Assembly: GCA_944322935.1 (NCBI GenBank)
Contig: CALUQO010000017.1
Coordinates: 1 to 53,764 of the forward strand
Source of the DNA: Candidatus Gastranaerophilales bacterium
GTDB taxonomy: Bacteria > Cyanobacteriota > Vampirovibrionia > Gastranaerophilales > Gastranaerophilaceae
Reading direction: 5' to 3'
Length of the DNA stretch: 53,764 nt
Position numbers and translations under genes: made by a program. This document shows, piece by piece, positions 16,826 to 24,867 of this stretch (the first letter of the stretch is position 1; each line of letters starts with the position of its first letter). The notes below the pieces were generated by a model. The model was given only the letters and a program-made list of their open reading frames with translations, was not told the DNA's origin and ran no database searches.

Positions 16826-16855
16826 TCACGATTAAAAATTTAATCGTGATTTTTG
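16826..16855 (+). terminator. Terminator-like hairpin with no plus-strand gene before it
   Basis: TCACGATTAAA pairs perfectly with TTTAATCGTGA across two bases, followed by TTTTTGATATTTTT on the plus strand. The previous plus-strand gene already ends at the terminator at 16517-16547, so this hairpin may end an unannotated small RNA. An operator role is also possible. Confidence 0.55.
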
Positions 16856-17012
16856 ATATTTTTCTTATAAATACAATGGAATATTAATTTATGTTACAAA
16901 TTTAGTCTCAAGGTATAAAGTTTTTTGAATAATAGCCGATAGATTTCATGTATAAAAAATCAGTGAAACAAGATTCGCAAAAATAACAGGGTTTTGCGAT
17001 TACAAACAATGA

Positions 17013-17018
17013 TTATAA
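17013..17018 (+). promoter_or_regulatory. -10 element of the 96-aa unknown gene
   Basis: A perfect TATAAT lies about 60 bases before the ATG at 17077. The -35 is weak (TTTTGC at 16991-16996, 16-base spacer). The leader would be about 50 bases long. Confidence 0.45.
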
Positions 17019-17076
17019 TCTGTCTAAAGACATTTTATAAATAGTGTATTAGTTAAGTAGAAAGTCCAGGAAGAAC

Positions 17077-17367
17077 ATGATTCTCGAATACTCTGTAAAC
17101 GAAGCACAAGTTCAGCCGGCATGGCTAAAGACTCTTTACGATTTGGTTGAAGAGTTAAACTGCAAGTGCAAAACCTACATTGATGAATCTTACAACAGAT
17201 CCTACAAGCAGTTCACAAGAACAAGAACTATTCAGGTCTATGGCTCGGAAACAATGCTGTCTTGGTTAAAGTTAAGGATGGAAAGATATGCTCATTTCAT
17301 CAACGCTTTTAATGATCAGGCAGAAATCCAGACAAGCATGAAGGAAGAACACGACGAAGAAGAATAA
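17077..17367 (+). CDS. Unknown 96-residue protein
   Basis: I do not recognise this protein. It is soluble and rich in aromatic residues. A predicted helix near the N-terminus is followed by a CKCK pair (about residues 30-33), a basic Arg/Thr-rich strand (FTRTRTIQVYGSE), a second helix (LSWLKLRMERYAHFI), and a strongly acidic tail. An AGGAAG ribosome binding site precedes the ATG. It is monocistronic and convergent with gpsA, whose stop lies one base beyond its own. It looks like a real conserved small protein, not a random ORF. Confidence 0.75.
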   Translation: MILEYSVNEAQVQPAWLKTLYDLVEELNCKCKTYIDESYNRSYKQFTRTRTIQVYGSETMLSWLKLRMERYAHFINAFNDQAEIQTSMKEEHDEEE

Positions 17368-17368
17368 A

Positions 17369-18361
17369 TTATTCTCCTTTCAATTTTCTGTTCATAAGTT
17401 TGTTCAGCAGTTCTTTAGGCGTAATGTCCGTGTAAACAGCTTCATAGATTGCCGAGGATATCGGTACCTCTATATTTAATTTTTTTGCCAGTTCACAAAC
17501 AGCTTTGGAAGTTTTTACACCTTCTGCCACAGAGCCAAGTTCTTTTAAAATGTCATCAATCTTTTTGCCGTGACCAAGCATTGACCCCACGGTAAAGTTA
17601 CGTGACATAGGGCTTGAGCAGGTGGCAATCAAATCCCCCATGCCGGAAAGTCCATATAATGTTGAAGGTTTTGCACCCAGTGCAACGCTGATTCTTGTAA
17701 TTTCCGCCATACCGCGTGTAAGTAGTGCACCGCGGCAGTTATCGCCGAGTTTCATTGCATCAGCAAAACCCGAGGCAATTGCTATAACATTTTTCAAACT
17801 TCCGCCGAGTTCAAGGCCTATTATGTCATCATTTGTATAAAGTCTGAATTTTGACGGCACTGTCAATTTTTCCTGTAAGAATTTTGAAATTTCCGGCCTA
17901 TTTTCGCAAGCTACAGATGCTGCAGTAGGACAGCCCATTAAAACTTCTTTTGCCAGAGTCGGGCCCGAAAGCACAGCTATGTTTGCGTTTGGAAGTTCTT
18001 CTTTCATAACTTCGCTCATACGCATCAAAGACGGAAGTTCAAGCCCCTTTGAAGTGTTAACTATTATTTGGTTATTTTTTAAATTCAACTTTGCAAGGTT
18101 TTTACATACCTCTCTTATACCCGAGGTTGCTACTACCATAAGTATTATATCAGCATCTTTGACTGCTTTTGCAAGGTCAGAAGTTACTTCAACTTTGTCT
18201 TGCAGTTGAATTTCAAGCGGTTTTGAGGTATGTTTTCTTGTGCGTAATTCTTCCGAAATATCAACGTGTCTTCCCCAGACACAAACTTCATCGAAATTGT
18301 CCGTCAATAGCCAGGTTAAAGTTAACCCCCAGCATCCCGCACCTAAAACCGTAAGTTTCAT
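17369..18361 (-). CDS. gpsA: NAD(P)-dependent glycerol-3-phosphate dehydrogenase
   Basis: A 330-residue enzyme that reduces dihydroxyacetone phosphate to sn-glycerol 3-phosphate for phospholipid synthesis. It has the N-terminal dinucleotide motif GAGCWG (residues 7-12), the SGPTLAKEV motif near residue 136, the catalytic lysine region ELGGSLKNVIAIASG near 184, and GLSGMGDLIATCSS near 240. The length is normal. AAGGA precedes the ATG. No operon partner is adjacent. Confidence 0.96.
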   Translation of the reverse strand: MKLTVLGAGCWGLTLTWLLTDNFDEVCVWGRHVDISEELRTRKHTSKPLEIQLQDKVEVTSDLAKAVKDADIILMVVATSGIREVCKNLAKLNLKNNQIIVNTSKGLELPSLMRMSEVMKEELPNANIAVLSGPTLAKEVLMGCPTAASVACENRPEISKFLQEKLTVPSKFRLYTNDDIIGLELGGSLKNVIAIASGFADAMKLGDNCRGALLTRGMAEITRISVALGAKPSTLYGLSGMGDLIATCSSPMSRNFTVGSMLGHGKKIDDILKELGSVAEGVKTSKAVCELAKKLNIEVPISSAIYEAVYTDITPKELLNKLMNRKLKGE

Positions 18362-18445
18362 AATCCGTCCTTTTTAGTCTTTCCGTTTAATAATTATAGC
18401 TTTATTATCCGCAAAAAGACAAGTTTTATACATGCATAAAGCTGA

Positions 18446-19027
18446 TTATTGTATATTTAATTTTCTGACATAAGCTTTATTCTGCTCAGAAACGTTTGGT
18501 GAATCTAAAATAACATTACGAAACAGATTTGCTGCAGTAGTATTATTATTTTTTATTGCATTTTTCATATAAAGTTCTATAGCGGCAACTAAAATTTTAT
18601 TCAGCTCTAACGCTTTGTGCAAATCAGAAACTCCGCCTGATGCATCTTCTGCGGACATAATTTTGGCTATGCCTCTATCAAGATACATAACACCTTTCAT
18701 ATAGTTTGTGTCGTCAATCACGGCCTTTTTTTCCTCCGCACTGAGCGATTTCATAGATTTCACATTATTTTCAATAGCTGTAAAACATTCCAGAGCCTCA
18801 TTAGTATATTTTATTACATCGGAATAAGCAGACTGATTCAAAGCCATATCTGCGTTATTTGCGTAAGCCATGCTCTGCTCCATCAATTTTTCAATGTTTG
18901 CATCTTTTTCTTTGTTTATTGTTTTTGTTTCGGCAGCTTTGGCATCGTTAAAAAATGTATGCACAAATCCGGCAGCGATAAATACAGTTAATACAACAAA
19001 TGCTGTTACAATTTGATTTTTTGTCAT
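18446..19027 (-). CDS. Membrane-anchored protein with TPR-like helices
   Basis: A 193-residue protein. Residues 6-24 form a hydrophobic segment followed by the Ala-rich DAKAAE, so it is either an uncleaved anchor or a signal peptide cut near residue 31. The rest is helical with features of tetratricopeptide repeats, for example YSDVIKYTNEALECF and the later LHKALELNK, suggesting two to three TPR units. It would act in protein binding in the periplasm. AAGGAG precedes the ATG. No specific partner is suggested by the neighbours. Confidence 0.75.
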   Translation of the reverse strand: MTKNQIVTAFVVLTVFIAAGFVHTFFNDAKAAETKTINKEKDANIEKLMEQSMAYANNADMALNQSAYSDVIKYTNEALECFTAIENNVKSMKSLSAEEKKAVIDDTNYMKGVMYLDRGIAKIMSAEDASGGVSDLHKALELNKILVAAIELYMKNAIKNNNTTAANLFRNVILDSPNVSEQNKAYVRKLNIQ

Positions 19028-19498
19028 TTTACATTCTCCTTAATTTCTCTTTTAGGTTAAAAATTTTTGTTTCCTGCATATTTTATAATACAAATATTGC
19101 CGGCTCTGTAAACTTTGTGATATAGATACTATAGCTTTTTATCCGTTAAAAAACAATGTCGTAAACTTTAAAAATTTCTTCCGATTGTGTTAATTTTTCG
19201 TGATAAAAAGTCAGAAAATCGGCATTGCTTTTTCCCTTCTGTATTTTAGACAGGTTCATAATTCTTTTTTTCTTTTACAAGTAATGATTTAGGTCATCTT
19301 TTTATTTTTATAAATATGATACAAGCTGCAGAATAAATTTCATTTCAGTTCACCGCTTCAATTTGGAAGACTAATACGCAAAAAACATAAAAACCATAAA
19401 AAAATCAGACCTTTCGGTCTGAGTTTACTGCATCTATTCAAATTAAAATTGTAAACGGGGGAAAAAATCTTTTGTTATAATGTTTTGGCTAAAATATA
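19028..19498. other. Intergenic region, AT-rich
   Basis: This 471-base gap lies between two minus-strand genes. It contains the terminator at 19397-19422 for the upstream 95-aa gene. Otherwise I see only AT-rich sequence, some poly-T and a weak CCGATT/AATCGG pair (about 19190-19220), with no credible ORF or tRNA. Confidence 0.6.
19397..19422 (-). terminator. Intrinsic terminator of the 95-aa leader-bearing gene
   Basis: On the minus strand TCAGACC pairs with GGTCTGA around a GAAA tetraloop, followed by a run of T residues (19404 down to 19397). It lies about 75 bases downstream of the stop at 19499. Confidence 0.85.
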
Positions 19499-19786
19499 TT
19501 ATGCTCTGTATAATATATTTTGAGTTGAATCATAGCTTTCGATAGCGTCTTTCAACTGTTGAGCATGTTTTGTTGTTTCATCGGAAAATAAAACATCTTT
19601 AAAGAAATTGATTTTGCTCATAAAGTTGCTTTTGTTTCTTTTATCGTTAGAAGATTCAACAAATGCTTCCAAAATAGCCGGAGAAACACTGTCTGTTTGA
19701 GATTGTTTAAAGACAGGTCTTGTGGCATATTGTTTGTTATTATTTATATTTGAATAGCTATATGTATTTATGCTATTAATTTTCAT
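19499..19786 (-). CDS. Small protein with the polar hydrophobic-x-Phe leader motif
   Basis: A 95-residue unknown protein. The first 25 residues are Asn/Ser/Tyr-rich (MKINSINTYS onward) and end in RPVFKQ (F26). The same kind of leader with an I/V-x-F-G/Q/K end occurs in four other proteins of this window. The remainder is helical and polar with no membrane segment. AAGGAC precedes the ATG. It has its own near-consensus promoter with a palindrome over the -10 (19843-19865) and a strong terminator, so it is a discrete, probably regulated gene. Function unknown. Confidence 0.75.
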   Translation of the reverse strand: MKINSINTYSYSNINNNKQYATRPVFKQSQTDSVSPAILEAFVESSNDKRNKSNFMSKINFFKDVLFSDETTKHAQQLKDAIESYDSTQNILYRA

Positions 19787-19842
19787 TTTTTTCGTCCTTA
19801 TGTTGTGACTTGTTTTTAATTAAGTGTTTTATCTACACTATT

Positions 19843-19865
19843 TAGTACATTTTTATTATGTACTA
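19843..19865. promoter_or_regulatory. Palindromic operator over the promoter of the 95-aa gene
   Basis: TAGTACAT (19843-19850) is a perfect inverted copy of ATGTACTA (19858-19865) with a seven-base spacer. It covers the -10 and the expected start point, the position typical of a repressor site. The AGTAC half-site recalls cyanobacterial LexA boxes, but the spacing is different, so I do not assign a regulator. Confidence 0.6.
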
Positions 19866-19883
19866 TAAACTTTTCTTTGTCAA
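19855..19883 (-). promoter_or_regulatory. Strong promoter for the 95-aa gene
   Basis: On the minus strand TTGACA (19878-19883) and CATAAT (19855-19860) are separated by 17 bases, matching 11 of 12 consensus positions. The start point would be near 19848, giving a leader of about 62 bases. Confidence 0.75.
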
Positions 19884-20074
19884 CCCTTCTTAAAAAATTC
19901 TTAATATCTTCCCAAAAACTGCATTATTATTACATTTGCGATAAAGTGCATTTTATACACTTAATCATTAATTTTATACTATTTTTATTCAATCCGATAA
20001 AAAATCAGAAGAATTATTAAAAAATACCCGACCGGCTAATTGTCTTAAAACCGATTTTAAAGTTATATATAATT

Positions 20075-20150
20075 AAATCTTTTTCATACTTCCAACTATT
20101 CTTAATTCCAGACAGCTAGGGCTTTTCTAGACCAAAGCCCTATTTTTTTT
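20075..20150 (+). ncRNA. Candidate small RNA ending in a strong terminator
   Basis: An intrinsic terminator on the plus strand lies at 20117-20150, and no plus-strand ORF is found upstream before 17367. A possible promoter is TTGTCT (20040-20045) with TTATAT (20063-20068) at 17-base spacing, or the TATAAT at 20068-20073. The transcript would be about 70-75 bases. I cannot match it to a known RNA family. Confidence 0.45.
20117..20150 (+). terminator. Strong plus-strand intrinsic terminator
   Basis: TAGGGCTTT (20117-20125) pairs with AAAGCCCTA (20134-20142) around an eight-base loop, followed directly by eight T residues. It points away from any annotated plus-strand gene, and kdsC on the minus strand ends only about 90 bases beyond it. 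Confidence 0.8.
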
Positions 20151-20240
20151 ATCTATAATTTTAATAAAAAATATAAAAAATAAAGTGTAAATTAAACAAT
20201 TATTTTTTAAGATCAATATTCTTAAAGTCCGGCTAAAACC

Positions 20241-20780
20241 CTATTCTTTGTTAATTATAGACCCGACTATGACGTCATAATTCCCTGTTGCTTTTAAGAT
20301 AAGGTCGCATAACTCTCTTACAGCACCTCTGCCGCCGTTTTTAGAGGCGACATAGCCTGCATAATTACGAACCTCTTCCACTGCATCATGCGGGCATGCC
20401 GGCAATCCGACAACCTTCAAGCAGCAAATATCAGGCAAATCATCGCCCATATAAGCAATTTCTTCGGCCTTCAAATTATATTCAATCATTAAATCTCTAA
20501 GAGCGGCTATCTTGTTTTTACATCCTTCAACAAGCTTTGTCATACCGAGGTTATTAAATCTATGACGAACTGTTCCGTTCTGGCGTGCCGTGATAATAGC
20601 AGTAACAAAGCCTGTTTTGTTGAGCATAACAATACCCTGACCGTCTTTTGCATTAAAAGTTTTATACTCAACGCCATTTTCATCAAAAACAAGCGACCCA
20701 TCCGTCATAACGCCGTCTACGTCGAGCACCAGCGCTTTTATTTTTGATGCTTTTTCAAATATTTCTTTTTCGTAATTCAT
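20241..20780 (-). CDS. kdsC: 3-deoxy-D-manno-octulosonate 8-phosphate phosphatase
   Basis: A 179-residue HAD-superfamily phosphatase of the KdsC type, which removes phosphate from Kdo-8-phosphate in lipopolysaccharide inner-core synthesis. The catalytic motif LDVDGVMTDG is at residues 18-27, with the Thr/Ser motif TARQN near 60 and GDDLPD near 117. It lacks the larger cap domain, as KdsC does. Its ATG overlaps the stop of kdsD by one to three bases (TAATG), so the two are translationally coupled. Together they show that the organism makes Kdo-based lipopolysaccharide. Confidence 0.93.
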   Translation of the reverse strand: MNYEKEIFEKASKIKALVLDVDGVMTDGSLVFDENGVEYKTFNAKDGQGIVMLNKTGFVTAIITARQNGTVRHRFNNLGMTKLVEGCKNKIAALRDLMIEYNLKAEEIAYMGDDLPDICCLKVVGLPACPHDAVEEVRNYAGYVASKNGGRGAVRELCDLILKATGNYDVIVGSIINKE

Positions 20781-21766
20781 TACGCAACACCTGCTTTTAA
20801 AAGGTCATGGATATGTACAAGCCCTACGGGTTTACCTGCATTGTCACAAACTGCAAGCGAGGTAATCGAATGTTTTTCCATAATATGCAATGCTTTTGCC
20901 GCCAAATCAGTATCCTGAATGACTTTGGGATTTTTTGTCATAACATCTTTTGTAACAAGCGAAGAAGTATTGTTATATTTTAACAGTGTACGCCTGATAT
21001 CACCGTCTGTTAAAATACCCGTCATAATTCCATTATTATCAACCATAATGGCACATCCGAGCTTTTTATCAGAAATAAACTGGATTGTGTCATGGAAGTT
21101 TGTATTTTCACTCAATACAGGAATACGTTCACCTGTAATCATCAAATCTGAAACGTGATAGAGAACTCCTCTGCCAAGAGCGCCCGACGGATGGAACATA
21201 AGAAAGTCTTCTTCTGTAAAGCCGCGCTTTTTAAGCAAACATATAGCGACAGCATCACCCATTGCCAGAGTAGCTGTAGTACTGGCCGTGGGGGCTTTAC
21301 CCAGAGGACATGCTTCTTTTTCAACAGAAACATCAAGCACAACATCTGATTTTTTGCCGAGGGTTGATTCTTTTTTACCGGTCATTGCAATCATTTTTAC
21401 ACCAAAACGCTCAATTAACGGCAAAAGATTCATTAACTCTGCTGTTTCACCGCTGTTAGAAATTGCTATAACAACGTCATCACGGGTAATAAGACCGGAA
21501 TCCCCGTGTGTGCTTTCTGCAGGGTGAAGAAAATATGACGGTGTACCCGTAGAGGATAATGTAGCCGCAATCTTCCTTCCTATATGACCTGATTTGCCCA
21601 TGCCTGTAACAATTACACGGCCTTTACAGTTATACAGGATATCTATAGCTTTTTCAAAATCCGCGCCGATTCTTTCTTTCAATTTTAAAATAGAATCAGC
21701 TTCAATTTGTAAAACCTCCAGAGCTAAATCATGAATGGAGTTAATTTTATTCAAAGTCTGCAGCAT
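20780..21766 (-). CDS. kdsD: D-arabinose 5-phosphate isomerase
   Basis: A 328-residue KdsD/KpsF-type enzyme that converts ribulose 5-phosphate to arabinose 5-phosphate, the first step to Kdo. An N-terminal SIS sugar-isomerase domain (about residues 40-180) contains TGMGKSGHIGRKIAAT, STGTPSYFLHPAES and ISNSGET. The C-terminus has two CBS domains (about 205-325). GAGGT precedes the ATG. It is the first gene of the kdsD-kdsC pair. Confidence 0.94.
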   Translation of the reverse strand: MLQTLNKINSIHDLALEVLQIEADSILKLKERIGADFEKAIDILYNCKGRVIVTGMGKSGHIGRKIAATLSSTGTPSYFLHPAESTHGDSGLITRDDVVIAISNSGETAELMNLLPLIERFGVKMIAMTGKKESTLGKKSDVVLDVSVEKEACPLGKAPTASTTATLAMGDAVAICLLKKRGFTEEDFLMFHPSGALGRGVLYHVSDLMITGERIPVLSENTNFHDTIQFISDKKLGCAIMVDNNGIMTGILTDGDIRRTLLKYNNTSSLVTKDVMTKNPKVIQDTDLAAKALHIMEKHSITSLAVCDNAGKPVGLVHIHDLLKAGVA

Positions 21767-21853
21767 ATTACCTCAACCTCAAGCAAAAGTTTATCTATTA
21801 CTCAATTATACGACAAATTAACAACTGTATGCAAAAAATTTAGCAATATTTGT

Positions 21854-21866
21854 TATAATCTGTGTT
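21854..21866 (+). promoter_or_regulatory. Extended -10 promoter next to the permease start codon
   Basis: TG-T-TATAAT (-10 at 21854-21859) ends seven bases before the GTG at 21867. The expected start point falls on or next to that GTG, so the mRNA should be leaderless. Confidence 0.6.
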
Positions 21867-22742
21867 GTGAAAGATATAATAAAAAAATTATTTAATGAAA
21901 ATACCCAGATAAATATATTAGTGCTGCCTGCATTGATAGGTACTTTGATATTTATTGTAATCCCCGTGTTTTTTTCATTTTATTTAAGCTTTTGCAGATG
22001 GGATTTGCTCTCGGATATAAAGTTTATAGGACTTAAGAATTATATAGAGCTTCTGTCATCACCGGCTTTTGGCTTAATAATAAAAAATACCTTTGTTTTT
22101 GCAGTATCGACAGCGGTTATTGCAATAATTATCCCTCTGGTGCTTGCTGCAGTATTAAATAATAAAATAAGAGGAACAGAGTTTTTTAAAACAGCATACT
22201 TTTTACCTTTTATAACACCAATGATAGTAATAGCCATTGCATGGGAGTGGATTTTTGACCCCAATAACGGCCTTTTGAATTATATTTTGAAAGCAAATAT
22301 AAACTGGTTGTACGACACCAAAACAGCAATGCTTGCTCTCATAATAGTTTCGGCGTGGAAACTCATCGGCTACAATATGGTTATTTTTCTCTCAGGCTTT
22401 TCTTCCGTAAACCCGAATCTCTACGAGGCATCAAAAATAGACGGCGCAAACGAAATACAAACCTTTTTTAAAATCACACTGCCCCTTCTCAGCCCGACAA
22501 TATTTTTCGTACTGGTTATAACGACTATTTCATCGTTTCAGGTGTTTGACCTAATTTATCTTATGACACAGGGCGGGCCGATGAATTCAACAAATGTGCT
22601 TGTGTACTGGATATACAAAAACGCCTTTGAATTTTTTAATATAGGTGAAGCATCTGCCGGCGCTTATATACTATTTTTAATAATATTACTTTTAACAATT
22701 GTACAGTGGAAAACACGCAAAAAATGGGTATTTAACGAATAA
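21867..22742 (+). CDS. Sugar ABC-transporter permease (MalF/UgpA type), without partner genes
   Basis: A 291-residue inner-membrane protein with about six transmembrane helices and the cytoplasmic EAA loop (NLYEASKIDGANEIQTFFKI, about residues 188-207) that contacts the ATPase. This is the first-permease type of carbohydrate ABC transporters (CUT1: maltose, glycerol-3-phosphate and similar). Such permeases normally occur with a second permease, a binding protein and often an ATPase gene, none of which is present here. It starts with GTG and seems to be leaderless. It overlaps the convergent gmk gene by 11 bases. Substrate unknown. Confidence 0.88.
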   Translation: MKDIIKKLFNENTQINILVLPALIGTLIFIVIPVFFSFYLSFCRWDLLSDIKFIGLKNYIELLSSPAFGLIIKNTFVFAVSTAVIAIIIPLVLAAVLNNKIRGTEFFKTAYFLPFITPMIVIAIAWEWIFDPNNGLLNYILKANINWLYDTKTAMLALIIVSAWKLIGYNMVIFLSGFSSVNPNLYEASKIDGANEIQTFFKITLPLLSPTIFFVLVITTISSFQVFDLIYLMTQGGPMNSTNVLVYWIYKNAFEFFNIGEASAGAYILFLIILLLTIVQWKTRKKWVFNE

Positions 22743-23304
22743 TAGAGTTTATAACTCTTTCAAGCTCCTCAAGAGCGTTATCCAAATCATCGTTAACTAT
22801 TGTGTAATCATAGTTTTTAGAACACTCTATTTCTCTGCGTACTTCGTGCAAACGTCCCTGAATAGTTTCTTCATCTTCTGTATTTCTTCCTCTGAGGCGG
22901 TGTTCAAGCTCCTCTAAAGAAGGTGGAAGAATAAAAATTAATACGGAATCAGGAAGTTTGTTTTTAATTTGCAAAGCACCTTTTGTTTCTATTTCCAGTA
23001 TAAGATTTTTTCCCTTATTGAGGTTTCTTTCAACCCATGCCTGTTTTGTGCCGTAGTAATTTCCGTTGAATTCAGCCCATTCCAAAAAGTCACCGTTTTC
23101 AACCTCTTTTAAAAATTCTTCTTTAGTTACAAAAAAGTAATTAACACCGTCAATTTCACCGGGGCGCGGGTTTCTTGTTGTTGCAGAAATAGAAACCTCA
23201 AGCTGAGGATTTTTTTCAAGCAGCCTTTTTAAAAGTGTGCCTTTTCCCACACCGGACGAACCAGATATTACAAATAGTTTACCCTTTTTTGTGTTAGTTT
23301 CCAT
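22732..23304 (-). CDS. gmk: Guanylate kinase
   Basis: A 190-residue kinase that phosphorylates GMP to GDP with ATP. The P-loop GSSGVGKGT lies at residues 15-23 and the GMP-binding segment TTRNPRPGEIDGVNYFF at about 41-57. The length is normal (about 190-205). No clear Shine-Dalgarno sequence precedes the ATG; a TATAAT lies about 30 bases upstream on the minus strand, so the leader is short. It overlaps the 3' end of the permease gene on the other strand. Confidence 0.96.
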   Translation of the reverse strand: METNTKKGKLFVISGSSGVGKGTLLKRLLEKNPQLEVSISATTRNPRPGEIDGVNYFFVTKEEFLKEVENGDFLEWAEFNGNYYGTKQAWVERNLNKGKNLILEIETKGALQIKNKLPDSVLIFILPPSLEELEHRLRGRNTEDEETIQGRLHEVRREIECSKNYDYTIVNDDLDNALEELERVINSIIR

Positions 23305-23372
23305 ATTGTTTAACCGTATTGTTTCAAATTATACATAAATAATTTTTACATAGCAAAAAATTTTCTTTCCTG

Positions 23373-24785
23373 TTGTTTACATCTGATATGATTAACCCCG
23401 TTTCAAAGAATTATATATATTCATATACAAACACGGATTATAATAAAAAACCTCAACAACAGTCAAAGGCAAACAAAGTTTTTGATTTAAACAATCTGCC
23501 CTCTTACAAATATCAAATATCTTTCGGCAAAAATAAAGAAGAAGAAATAAAAAAATATTTAAAAAGGAGAAAAAAAAGATTAACAGCTCAAAATATATCG
23601 TACAAAGACATAAATCAATATGATATAAATAAACTTGAAGGAATACAAAAAGGTATATATGTTTTTGACGGGTTATCAATGGAACAGATAAAATACCTTG
23701 CACTGCATTCCACGGAATTTGTCCTTCAAAGAGGCTGTCACAATATGTGCGCCCACTGTTATGCAAACGCAATGCCGCCTTCACACCAAAAAGCATCTGA
23801 TAAAATAAACAAAATTGATTTTGAAGACTTTGAAAAACTTTATTGCGGATTCAAGGAACTCAACAAAAGACTCGGTTTTAATATTTTTAAAAGCTCAAAA
23901 AATGAATACAACACGCTATTCCATGATGCAGATTCATCTATGATATTTTTGCGGGACAATAACGGAAAAACATATGACTACCTTACTCTGGCAAAAATGA
24001 TAAATGAAATTACACAAAAAAGTGTTTTGTTTGATACTGCAGGCTGGAACACAAAGGACAAAAAAACACAGGAAAGAATGGAAGAGCTTGTCCAAAAAGC
24101 TATATCTTCAAATGATTATGATTTTGTGGAGTTCAATCTTTCAGCAAACCCTTTCCAATCACTAAATAATCGTGCATTACAACATTTAAAATCAGGGAAT
24201 TATGAAAAATACGAAAAATTCCGTGATTTGTATACGACAAGAATGGCTAAAGTGCTGTTTACATTAACACCGCTGATAGAAAAAGAAAAACTTAATATTA
24301 TATCAAGAACACTTCCCAATGAAACAAAAGATGCCAAAGGGTACAGGGAAGACGACCTGCTCGAGCTATACAACGAAATATTCACAAAGCTGAGAAAATT
24401 ATATAAACAGGATTACGAAACAGGTATACGCAAAGTAATAAAAAACGAAGAGCAAATACAAAAAAATCTTGATTACCTGAATAAAAAAACAGAAGACGTT
24501 GCAACGAACATGGGTATTAACGGCAGATTAAAAAACCTTGTTACGGATAAAAAGATACAAGCTTACAAAAAAACACAGGCACGCACATACAAAGATCCGC
24601 AAAAAGCGGCCAAAACATTTTATGAAGGCATAATTGACATAAACGGCAAGCTTTATATAACAAACTGGTACGAAAATTACCTTACAGATATTCAGCTTAA
24701 CTATAAAAACAAAGACAAAAAAACAGCAGAAATAAGCCCAGCTCTCAATAAACAAATTGTTACCACAGATATGATAAAAGACTAA
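23373..24785 (+). CDS. Radical SAM protein with the polar hydrophobic-x-Phe-Gly leader
   Basis: A protein of up to 470 residues. The start is TTG (23373) or, more likely, the in-frame ATG at 23388; neither has a clear ribosome binding site. The first 50 residues are rich in Asn, Tyr, Lys and Gln and end in QISFGKN (F51, counted from TTG), the leader motif shared with four other proteins here. A helical linker follows. At residues 122-129 is the radical SAM cluster motif CHNMCAHC (CX3CX2C). The remainder holds a core that could form the partial TIM barrel. The 3' half is Lys/Glu-rich and helical. Substrate unknown; no maturase partner or peptide substrate gene is adjacent. Confidence 0.8.
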   Translation: MFTSDMINPVSKNYIYSYTNTDYNKKPQQQSKANKVFDLNNLPSYKYQISFGKNKEEEIKKYLKRRKKRLTAQNISYKDINQYDINKLEGIQKGIYVFDGLSMEQIKYLALHSTEFVLQRGCHNMCAHCYANAMPPSHQKASDKINKIDFEDFEKLYCGFKELNKRLGFNIFKSSKNEYNTLFHDADSSMIFLRDNNGKTYDYLTLAKMINEITQKSVLFDTAGWNTKDKKTQERMEELVQKAISSNDYDFVEFNLSANPFQSLNNRALQHLKSGNYEKYEKFRDLYTTRMAKVLFTLTPLIEKEKLNIISRTLPNETKDAKGYREDDLLELYNEIFTKLRKLYKQDYETGIRKVIKNEEQIQKNLDYLNKKTEDVATNMGINGRLKNLVTDKKIQAYKKTQARTYKDPQKAAKTFYEGIIDINGKLYITNWYENYLTDIQLNYKNKDKKTAEISPALNKQIVTTDMIKD

Positions 24786-24795
24786 TTAATTCAAT

Positions 24796-24819
24796 AAAAA
24801 AAAGCCTGCTTTCGCAGGC
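24796..24819 (-). terminator. Intrinsic terminator of the flagellin gene
   Basis: On the minus strand GCCTGC pairs with GCAGGC around a GAAA tetraloop, followed by eight T residues. It lies about 50 bases downstream of the flagellin stop. The plus-strand side lacks a T-run, so it belongs to flagellin. Confidence 0.88.
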
Positions 24820-24867
24820 CTAGAAAGAAATACTGTATATATTGTAACTGTAAGATTATTAGTCTTA

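Larger units (their letters stand above)
16773..17076. other. Intergenic region with a strong hairpin and a promoter
   Basis: This 304-base AT-rich gap holds a perfect hairpin followed by T-runs (16826-16855) and a TATAAT at 17013-17018 that probably drives the downstream gene at 17077. No ORF is credible. Confidence 0.6.
19787..20240. other. Intergenic region with an operator-promoter and a probable small RNA
   Basis: This 454-base gap contains the minus-strand promoter and palindrome of the 95-aa gene (19843-19883). In its distal half is a plus-strand terminator (20117-20150) with no protein gene before it, indicating a small RNA. Confidence 0.65.

Noticed and set aside
19843-19865. Cyanobacterial LexA box at the palindrome
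   Set aside because: The AGTAC half-sites are similar, but the spacing is seven bases longer than the known box.
23392-23796. Minus-strand ORF of 134 codons opposite the radical SAM gene
   Set aside because: It is an antisense frame of a clear coding region. Its cysteine- and Phe-rich sequence has no recognisable family.
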